Source: Aristolochia californica
Lineage: Eukaryota > Streptophyta > Magnoliopsida > Piperales > Aristolochiaceae
Assembly: GCA_029961685.1 (NCBI GenBank)
Contig: JARWKL010000008.1
Coordinates: 5,334,501-5,398,500 of the forward strand
Reading direction: 5' to 3'
Length of the DNA stretch: 64,000 bases
Shown: positions 56,820-64,000 of the stretch, piece by piece
Position numbering within the stretch: the stretch's first letter is position 1
Layout of the letters: each line of letters opens with the position of its first letter
Notes under the pieces: model-generated
Databases searched by the model: none
What the model was told of the DNA's origin: nothing
Seen by the model: only the letters and a program-made list of their open reading frames with translations
Position numbers and translations under genes: made by a program

Positions 56820-57078
56820 CTTCAACAAAACCAGATGCAATAATGGGGGAAGAAGTTGTTTAAGTGCGAAAAGCCAACCTACTCAAGAGAGGTGGACCGG
56901 AACCACCTCTGACACCCACCCCACCCGTTACCGCTCCCCACGGGATTCAAAGGCGGGACGTACCAGACCTGGCTTTGATACCATGTCAAGAGGCTAAACA
57001 ATGCAATTTAAAAGACTAGTCGTTTAAGCGCGGAAAGTCAACCTACTCAAGAGAAGTGGACCAGAACCACCTTTGACA
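56820..57078 (-). mobile_element. TRIM element 2, decayed
   Basis: The right terminal repeat (56984-57078, 95 bp) starts TGTCAAGAGG and ends TTTGACA. The left repeat ends CTCTGACA at 56914 and matches well over its last 62 bp and weakly before that. The PBS at 56972-56983 (minus strand TGGTATCAAAGC) is 11 of 12 to the tRNA-Met site. The interior is only 57-69 bp and codes for nothing. No convincing TSD is seen. Its repeats are unlike those of TRIM 1. Confidence 0.82.
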
Positions 57079-57880
57079 AATATAATTCAAGTGGTGAATT
57101 TTTCTAAGTTAGCCTTAAAAATGAGTAATCTCTTTTTGAATGCACAAAGATTAAGGTTTTTCTACCTTTAAAAATTGACCAAAGTTTTTCCAAACTTAGA
57201 CCATTTTGATTGGTATAGGGAATTTTGTCATTTGGCTATGAGTGATTTTTTCTTCTTTCATATTTTTTTTGTTCAAACTAGGACTTTGTGTCCTTTTGAT
57301 CCGCCGAACTTAAGGGTAAAGATTAGAAGAAAAAGTACAAAAGAATGAGGTATTTGGTATAAGCCAACCATGAAGAAATTTTTTATGTGACTAACAATGA
57401 AGAATTCCATAAATTGTGTTAAAATTTTATGTTACTAGTAATGGAGAACATCCAATTAAGGGGAGAATAGAAGGTGAAGAATTTTATAACCCAAATTTTT
57501 TATGATGAAGACTAAGATTTTTTTTTTTGCAAATGGAAGTTAGAAACTCCAACTTTAAGGAGAGAATAGAAGAGATAGTTATAAAAGAATCTTACATGAT
57601 TCTCATGGTAACGAATCTCATAGAGGAAAAATTAATATGGAGATTCTTATAGTAGCCCCACAGGGAGTCTCACACAAGGAGGTTTTTTAGTATTAACAGT
57701 TCTATTTAATAGTTGTTTAGTGTGTTTCTCATTAGGAGTTTTATTCTCGATTTAACTTAGAAATGGGTAGTTCAATTTAACTCTGATTCTATATATTTTT
57801 CCTATTATAAGTAGAGACCCAATGTACTCAATTTACACATCATGAATGAATTATTTTCTCCTCTTAAAATTTCAAAATAT
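57079..57880 (+). mobile_element. Non-coding LTR element M, 3' fragment
   Basis: The LTR-like part (about 57567-57878) aligns with the reverse complement of the element F LTR: gattctcatgg, attaatatgga, tctcattaggagttttatt and ctattataag blocks appear in order. The preceding interior (57090-57560) matches F and E interior blocks such as GTGGTGAATTTTT..TAAGTTAGCC. The 5' half is missing, replaced by TRIM 2 sequence. Confidence 0.68.
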
Positions 57881-57972
57881 GAGTTACAGTGAACTCGGAA
57901 AGAAATGTAGTTCATGTGAGATGAGCATGCTTGAGAGTACTTTCTACTATCTGAGCAAGATGAGATGCATAT

Positions 57973-57998
57973 GTGGATCATGCAATTGCATGATCCAC
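57973..57998. repeat. Perfect 26-bp palindrome
   Basis: GTGGATCATGCAA is followed immediately by its reverse complement TTGCATGATCCAC. No gene context. Confidence 0.9.
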
Positions 57999-57999
57999 A

Positions 58000-58763
58000 G
58001 ATCGTGAGAGGCATCTATCAAGTCCCTCTCTCTCTATCCCCTCCCCCGAGCGGTGACTAGAGATCGACTTCTTCTAAGGTTTCAATATTTTTTACATGTA
58101 TATATGAATATTTTTCCATACAAGTTTATGTTCACTGAGTAATTATCAATTAACCAATTTTATTTTAATGTGGTTTTAAATTATATTTTTATTTGTGTTA
58201 TTTTCTTATTATTTATTATTACAAAAAAAATTGTAGGAAAAATAATTTGATGAATAAAAAATATTTGTTTAAAAAATAAATATTCATTCTATTAGGAAAA
58301 CAAATTGTGTAATTTATTATTAGTTATTGTTGTAGAATTTTCATAGGAAAAAGTAATATGATAAATAAAAATATTTTCATAAAAAAATAAATCTTCCTTC
58401 TACGAGAAAAAAAAATTGATACTTTAGTTGATAGAACAATGGTTTTTTTCAAAATTATAAATCTTCCTTCTGCTAATGAAATATGAGTAGTTACGACATT
58501 TACCAGAGAAATGCTTTTTTCATTGGCAGAGTTTAATCTTTGCCAATAAAATTTGATTTTTCAACAAAGATTTTCATTTGCTAGCAAAAGCCATTTTGGT
58601 TGGTAGAGGTTGTAGTGCCTAAAAGTGAGATCATTGACTTCTTCAATGAAATGAACTAAAAAGAAAATAACTATACTCCAAAATTGAAGGAATATTGTTT
58701 GGTGTGTTTAAAAGATGAAAAGGAAAAAGAGAACATTGAAGCCTCTAATGTACTAAGTAGGAG
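58000..58763. other. Non-coding AT-rich spacer
   Basis: No ORF supported. There are repeated aaataaatattcattctattag-like pieces (58260-58300 and 58385-58405) and loosely palindromic gccaataaaatttgattttt sequence near 58560, which could be MITE debris. Confidence 0.45.
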
Positions 58764-58884
58764 ATTCCCCCTTTGGGTCACCATCTTGCAATTGAATTGA
58801 ATTGCCCCTCCTTTGGGTCACCATCTTATAACTTCAATTGAATTGCCCCTCCTTTGGGTCACCATCTTGCAATGACTCACTCTA
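58764..58884. repeat. Minisatellite, unit about 40 bp, three copies
   Basis: CCTTTGGGTCACCATCTT recurs at about 58770, 58810 and 58851, separated by aattgaattgcccct. It lies about 130 bp upstream of the ABCB1 fragment. Confidence 0.92.
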
Positions 58885-60436
58885 TTTACTCCAATCTTTA
58901 TATATATATATATATATTTTATTTGATCTATTTATCAAACGGTCATCTTGACTAACAAACAACTATGGTTAGATTTCGTGGTCCATTATTAGGTTAGTAT
59001 AGCATGATGAAATTGGCCTCTCATTGCACTAATTGGAGGAATTCACACCACTACCATGGTTAAACTCTCTGCGAAAAAGCCAAGCAGCTCTTTCTGAGGC
59101 CAGCTATATTGCAGAACAGGTAGGAAAAATGGCTGAGAGATGTGAAGTTTACTCTGTTTTTACAACTTCGTCTTGATTTGTTGAGATGAATGACAGACCA
59201 TAGGACAAATTCGCACAGTCCAGTCATTCGTGGGCGAAGCGCGGGCGTTTCAAGCTTACTCTTCTGCGTTGCGAGTTGCTCAGAGGGTCGGGTATAAGAG
59301 CGGACTGGCTAAAGGGATTGGATTGGGAGCAACCTATTTCACAGTTTTTTGCTGCTATGCTCTTCTGTTATGGTATGGTGGATACCTTGTGAGACACCAC
59401 TATGCAAATGGAGGAGTCGCCATTGCTACCATGTTCTCTGCCATGATCGGCGGACTGTAAGTCCATCGTTCTTGATTTTTCCAGTGCCCAAATTGGTTCT
59501 GTTTCTGAATTGGTCATTTTGGGATAAACACGAGCCGTTTTGGTGTCGAACAGGGCTTTAGGACAATCTGCACCTAGTATGACTGCATTCGCCAAGGTTA
59601 AAGTAGCAGCCGCGAAAATATTTCGTACAATTGATCATAAGCCTGGGATTGATCGGAATGGAGAATCGGGTTTGGAACTAGGGTCTGTTACGGGTCATCT
59701 GGAGATTAAAAATGTGGAATTCTCATATCCATCCAGGCCGGAGATTCGGATCCTTAACAATGTCTCCCTCGATGTGCCTGCTGGGAAGACCATTGCTCTG
59801 GTTGGGAGCAGTGGTTCTGGTAAGAGTACAGTCGTTTCCCTCATCGAAAGATTCTACGAGCCCTGCTCAGGTAACCTTTCTTCCCTCTTTTTTGCAGAAA
59901 TCCTTCAGGCAATCTTGTGTTCAAAGTTCTGTTGTCCTCCTTTCTGGTTTTTTTTTTTTTTTTTTTTTGAACAAATTAACCGGACATAGGCATTTTCATT
60001 TTTGATTTAACAGAAGTCTGAATCTTTTACAGAAAGAGTGACCACTAAACAGATTTTTGAATGGATGAGTTTTATCTATGTGATCTCAGGACAAGTTCTG
60101 CTCGATGGGCACGACATAAAGACACTCAAATTGAGATGGCTGAGGCATCAGATAGGACTCGTGAGCCAGGAGCCTGCTCTGTTTGCCACAACCATCAAAG
60201 AAAATCTGCTTTTAGGAAGGGTAAATGCAACCCGGTTGAGGTTGAAGAAGCTGCGAGAGTGGCAAATGCTCATTCCTTCATTGTCAAACTTCCAGAGGGT
60301 TATGATACACAGGTATGTCTAATCCCAAATAATGCAGAAAATTTACTCTTCATCGATCTAATTGATAGCCGGACGCTACGCATCTCGAATTCTTTGACTC
60401 GATTATCAAATTGATTACACATTCCCAAACTTAACT

Positions 60437-60439
<3 letters not shown>

Positions 60440-60473
<34 letters not shown>
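60440..60473. repeat. Poly-T tract in an ABCB1 intron
   Basis: A run of about 34 T. A shorter run of about 20 T lies in the preceding intron near 59949-59968. Either could be the trace of a retroposed poly-A tail on the minus strand. Confidence 0.9.
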
Positions 60474-60474
<1 letters not shown>

Positions 60475-60741
60475 AGAAATCCAAACTTTGCTGTTAGAAT
60501 CAAGTACGTTGTTGAAGTACGTTGAAGAAGCTCTCGAATTGGAAATTGGAACTGGACTGCTCGCTCGTGAATTGTTCTTAATGAACGCATGAAATTTGCT
60601 GTGCAGGTAGGGGAGAGGGTTACAGCTATCCGGAGGACAGAAGCAGAGGATTGCCATCGCAAGGGCTATGCTGAAGAACCCAGCGATCCTCCTCTTGGAT
60701 GAAGCCACCAGTGCCCTCGACTCTGAATCTGAGAAGCTGGT

Positions 60742-61121
60742 TGACGCAGGACAGGATAACGATTATCCTGCAAACGATACCACCTGTAATCTACGGGGAA
60801 AAATCGCAAGAGGTCGCCTTAAAAACACAGTGAAACCTCTCTGATTTTCAATTCACAATATCAAAATCAATAATTTCCTCTCTGTTCACATAACAGAGTT
60901 TTAAACAGAACTCAATGCCCCGACAAGCCCGGGCTGCAGCTCAAAATAAAACAAACCCTAAACCCTCAAAAGTCTGGTCCAACTCGGGTTCAGGAAAAAG
61001 GTCCGACTATGGATCCGACTATTTACCAGCTTTACGCTGATCGGTCAACTTGAGGTATTTCAAAGCCAACAACGTGCTATCTGATAATTCAGCATCATCT
61101 AACTCAGCTTCTCTTGCATCA
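60742..61121 (-). repeat. Left (3') LTR of gypsy element O
   Basis: TGACGCAGGACAGGATAACG at the start and TTGCATCA at the end. It contains about 55 bp near 61038-61092 that the right LTR lacks. Confidence 0.93.
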
Positions 61122-61255
61122 GTCGCCTCGAGTTGGAAAGAACTTGTCCTTGAGTTCACAGTAACTTCACCAGAATCACAAACACCAAAAAGTACCTGAC
61201 GACGGCAACTGTCGGCCTTAACCTGGTACTTGGCATGAGTCTCGGGAATGGCCAA
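61019..61255 (-). pseudogene. Gypsy element O integrase C-terminal remnant
   Basis: Minus frame starting MAIPETHAKYQVKADSCRRQ resembles the segment after the integrase core of plant gypsy polyproteins (A.YK..AD..RR...F.VG). It lies directly next to the end of the protease linker, so the RT, RNase H and integrase core have been deleted. The last part of the frame runs into the LTR. Confidence 0.6.
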
Positions 61256-61259
61256 CTTT

Positions 61260-62010
61260 GCCTACTCAGGCGGCAATCCAGGAGGAAGATCCTCCTCTAC
61301 GTCTTCACGCTCAATCTCTACTAAAAACCTAGACAGTGAAAGCATGTTAGTAGTACCGGCTATCGGAGTAGGAGTGGGTCTGTCCTGACGAGGTACTAAC
61401 ACAATCTTCTTCCCTTTGATGCTAAGAGAATAGGTATTCTTCCATCTATCTGAATAACACTGCGATCATATTGCCAAGGGGCGGCCTAACAAGACATGAC
61501 AAGCATCCATAGAGATTATATCACACCAAGCATTATCAAAATAGTTCATGCCGATGGAAAAAAACTAGACAACGCCTATCGACTGTTACCTTACTGTTGT
61601 GAGTCAGCCACGACAAGTTGTACGGTTGGAGATGATGATCTGTCGTCAACTGCAATTTCTGGATAGTCTCTGTAGACACAACATTCTCATTACTACCATC
61701 GTCAATGATCATCTTGCAGACTTTATCTGTGACCGTGCAGGTCATGTGGAAAAGATGGGTTCGCATCCAATCATCCCCTGAATCCCCCTTGGGAGTCAAT
61801 AGACTCTTACGAACAACCAGGGTCTCATGGCCATCACCATACAACACATCTCCATCCTCATCATCATCATACACAGGCTCACCAAACTCCTCATTTGCAT
61901 CTACCACATCTTCCTCAATCAGAAGATTTTTGCCTTTCTGAGAAGCAGGTTTCCTACACCCAGTTGCATTATGTCCCTGCTCGCCACATCGAAAACATCT
62001 AATATGTGAG
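61260..62010 (-). pseudogene. Gypsy element O protease and zinc knuckle
   Basis: On the minus strand a zinc knuckle CFRCGEQGHNATGC (about 61955-62000) precedes an acidic linker (DDDEDGDVLYGDGHE). The aspartic protease region follows with CKMIIDDGSNENVVSTETI (catalytic D-D-G-S) and PYNLSWL, and then, after frameshifts, MDACHVLLGRPWQYDR (about 61465-61510) and KIVLVPRQD-like residues. It ends in the linker that normally leads into reverse transcriptase. Confidence 0.88.
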
Positions 62011-62085
62011 GTAGAAGTACCTTGTATAGGCTACTGGGCAGGAACAGATTCTGGAAGACGAACTGGTGGGCTTCTTTGATCGCTT

Positions 62086-62721
62086 CTAATCATAGGCCTC
62101 CTGTTTTGCTGCTTTTCGACAGCCAATGCACGCTGGTAGGCTACAGAAACGGTCCACAGCAAGTGAAGGCGGAGGACATCCTACAGCGGCTGTCGTAACC
62201 CCCCCCCCCCTCCCCCCCCCCCCCCCCCCAAAATATCGTGCCACCATCTGCTCTTCCGTCTCAGATAGATCATTACGGGCGATCAACTGATAGAACTTCT
62301 CCGTATAGTCATCCACCGATCTCGGGCCTTGCCGCAACAAATGAAGTCGCTAAAACAAGGTTTGAGTGTAGCCGAAAGGAAGGGATTGACCCTTCATCTT
62401 CTCTCAATCAGTGATCTTGCCCTTGCCTTGCCAGTCTCGTGATCACCTCAACTGCTCCCACCACGCAGATGCTCTGCCCTTGAATTTGATGGCAACCAGT
62501 TTCACCTTGACACGATCTGGGACTTCCTTATACTCAAAGATACGCTCTATTTCATGCAGCCAATCTACTAATCCCTTGGCCTGTAACGTACCAAAAAACT
62601 CGGATAACGACACTTTGAAATCGAGGTCTACAGGTCGATCCCCCTGACCTTGGTGCTCCCTGAATCGAGCATGATTGTGATATGGGTTTGCGAACCTGGC
62701 ATCGGAATCGTGATCTTCCAT
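62086..62721 (-). pseudogene. Gypsy element O gag
   Basis: Minus frame 62443-62721 starts MEDHDSDARFANPYHNH and includes FFGTLQAKGLVDWLHEIERIFEYKEVPD and KFKGRASAWWEQLR, the Retrotrans_gag pattern of Ty3/gypsy elements. The second half is in frame 62086-62340, with SVDDYTEKFYQLIARNDLSETEEQMVARYFGG. A poly-C tract (62201-62229) then destroys the frame. Gag would form the particle shell. Confidence 0.9.
62201..62229. repeat. Poly-C tract
   Basis: About 28 cytosines with a single T interruption, inside the gypsy gag. Long C runs like this are prone to length error. Confidence 0.9.
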
Positions 62722-63562
62722 CCCACGATCACCGAAATCCTACGTCGTTAGATGCTGGGTTAACTCCACAACTTGCCTCTATAAATCTTCAAGCATCACA
62801 GCCTGAACATTACGACTACGACCACGACTACCAGCCATGGAAGTTGCGTGTCAATCTCGTCGTCCCTGGAAACGAGAGTGCCCCAAAGCGAATGTTTAGA
62901 AAAAATGGGATTTCCCCAAATCGAAACCTCATCTAAAGCTTACGAAATTCGAAAAATTCAGCAAATGTCTCGACGCTGACGTTGACGAAATCGACAAAAA
63001 CCTCGGCTCTGGAAAATGTCTCGACGCTGACGAAAAATTTCCCCCGAATTCGGGATTTTGGAGCCATTTTTTTTCTGAAATCGAGACCTCTTTGGCCGTC
63101 ATCTTCGGCAGCCCGAGGTGCTCCTTTCTAGCACGAGGTTCTCCTCTCTCGAACGAACCTCTGTTTCGGCACCCTTTTGTTCGGTAAGTCCCGAACTCGT
63201 TCTGTTCGGCCAACTCTATCAACGGCAGTTCCGGCCACGGCGACGGCAATGGCAACATCGTATGATAGTTCCAGCAGTGACGACGTCGATCTTGAACCCT
63301 CTCCCTATCAAATCCCTATCTTTCGGCAACAGCCACGAACAACTGCTCTGTTCGGTCGAGTGCCGAGGTCTCCTCGGTCAAGTCCCGGTTTCTGCTCGGT
63401 CGAGTCCCAAGTTCTGCTCGGTCGAATCCCAAGTTCTTCCAACAGCAGCGTCGAGCGATTGTTCCGGTGACGGCGACGACGGCGGCGTCGTCTGCATCGA
63501 CCCTTCTAACTGCTTCTCGTTGCAGCGTCTCTGGCGAGACCTAGCTTCTTCCCCAGCCTAAA
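62722..63562 (-). other. Leader of gypsy element O
   Basis: An 840-bp untranslated leader between gag and the PBS. It contains repeated ctcggtcgag / ctgctcggtcgagtcccaag pieces (63350-63430) and GACGACGGCG-type low-complexity DNA. The overlapping ORFs here are not supported as genes. Confidence 0.65.
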
Positions 63563-63576
63563 GCTCTGATACCAAC

Positions 63577-63897
63577 TGACGCTGGACAGGATAGCGATTA
63601 TCCTGCAGACGATACCACTGGTAATCTATGAGGAAAAATCGCAAGAAGTCACCTAAAAACACAGAGAAACCTCTCTGATTTTCGATTCACAATATCAAAA
63701 TCAATAATCTCCTCTCTGTTCACAGAACAGAGTTTTGAATAGAACTCAATGCATCGACAAGCCCGGGCTCTAGCTCAAAATAAAACAAACCCTAAACCCT
63801 CAAAAGTCTGGTCCAACCCGGGTTCAAGAAAAAGGTCTGACTACAGATCCGACTACTTACCCGCTTTGCATCATCTGACTCAGCTTCTCCTGCATCA
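63577..63897 (-). repeat. Right (5') LTR of gypsy element O
   Basis: TGACGCTGGACAGGATAGCG at the start and CTGCATCA at the end. Apart from the internal gap it matches the left LTR at above 90% by eye. Confidence 0.93.
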
Positions 63898-64000
63898 CTG
63901 TAGCAAGAAGCTCTGGACCGGTTCATGATTGGGAGAACGACTCTCGTTATTGCCCACCGTCTCTCCACCATCCGGAAGGCAGATGTTGTAGCCGTCCTGC

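Larger units (their letters stand above)
60742..63897 (-). mobile_element. Ty3/gypsy retrotransposon O, internally deleted, inside ABCB1
   Basis: A 3156-bp minus-strand element inserted in an ABCB1 exon. The LTRs are 60742-61121 (380 bp) and 63577-63897 (321 bp, with a deletion near its end), both TGACGC...GCATCA. A perfect PBS (minus strand TGGTATCAGAGC) lies at 63563-63574. Gag and protease are recognisable; RT, RNase H and most of the integrase are missing. The flanking 5-mers CTGGT and CTGTA match only in part, so the target duplication has decayed. Confidence 0.93.
59017..64000 (+). pseudogene. ABCB1: ABCB1/P-glycoprotein 1-like transporter, truncated and interrupted
   Basis: A fragment of a full-size plant ABC transporter of the B family (auxin-efflux type). 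Exons by GT-AG junctions: 59017-59119 (partial), 59197-59456, 59554-59870, 60090-60312, 60607-60741 and, after a retrotransposon, 63898 to the window end. It encodes the last helices of the first membrane domain (GLGATYFTVFCCYALLLWYGG, LVRHHYANGG) and the first ATPase domain: Walker A GSSGSGKST (59804-59830), Q-loop [10 protein letters not shown] (about 60162), signature LSGGQ (60626-60640), Walker B ILLLDEAT (60686-60709) and the H-loop AHRLST (63952 on). The residues fit ABCB1 better than ABCB19. Small frameshifts occur near 59074, 60233 and 60617. Similarity starts abruptly at 59017 with no 5' exons. Non-functional as written. Confidence 0.93.

Noticed and set aside
60300..60708. Minus ORFs with long lysine runs
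   Set aside because: The lysines come from the poly-T tract in an ABCB1 intron; the frames are antisense to exons.
63118..63561. Plus ORF of 147 residues in the gypsy leader
   Set aside because: It is antisense to the element, made of low-complexity S/P/R-rich repeats, and ends just before the PBS; most likely untranslated leader.

Overview
This window is plant nuclear DNA, most likely from a flowering plant. It is AT-rich and dominated by nested, decayed LTR retrotransposons, and it shows little other gene content. The evidence is: copia-type elements with primer-binding sites complementary to plant initiator tRNA-Met (TGGTATCAGAGC), plant-type telomere heptamers (TTTAGGG), LTR-retrotransposon miniatures (TRIMs), and a fragment of a plant ABCB1/PGP1-type transporter with GT-AG introns. 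I see no bacterial operons, CRISPR arrays, rRNA or tRNA genes.

Layout. 1-9.3 kb: two minus-strand copia elements (A and B) that appear to share one LTR at 4720-5268. 10.6-11.0 kb: a 197-bp tandem duplication. 11.1-13.0 kb: non-coding LTR element D. 15.0-15.3 kb: an intact-looking 275-bp TRIM with exact target-site duplications (TSDs). 16.0-18.9 kb: a nest of LTR fragments in which a hAT-like element has split a copia gag. 19.8-20.4 kb: a 306-bp tandem repeat with a CT microsatellite. 20.4-26.3 kb: copia element C, structurally complete and minus strand. 26.5-34.2 kb: non-coding LTR element I, split by copia element J (28.2-33.8 kb); both have exact 5-bp TSDs. 34.7-36.2 kb: a promoter-like low-copy stretch with a paired G-box palindrome. 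38.9-41.8 kb: SIRE-like long LTRs rich in TGATCGATCA palindromes. 41.8-43.2 kb: copia fragment L, then non-coding element E (43.2-45.6 kb). 47.3-48.5 kb: MITE-like units. 49.4-54.1 kb: copia element K with exact TSDs but no capsid domain. 55.2-56.1 kb: interstitial telomere-like DNA with an inverted junction. 56.8-57.9 kb: a second TRIM and another non-coding LTR fragment (M). 59.0-64.0 kb: an ABCB1-like gene fragment, 5'-truncated, frameshifted, and interrupted inside its first ATPase domain by an internally deleted Ty3/gypsy element (60.7-63.9 kb).

How the parts relate. None of the coding elements looks autonomous, because every one carries stops or frameshifts. D, E, F, I and M form a related group of LTR elements with no coding capacity; they were presumably moved by an autonomous copia relative, and fragment L has a similar polypurine tract/LTR junction. 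The only recognisable host gene is ABCB1, and it appears dead here, although its three small frameshifts lie in short homopolymers and could partly be sequence errors.

All homology calls were made by eye, so domain edges are approximate. LTR ends are exact where TG...CA ends, PBS, PPT or TSDs agree.
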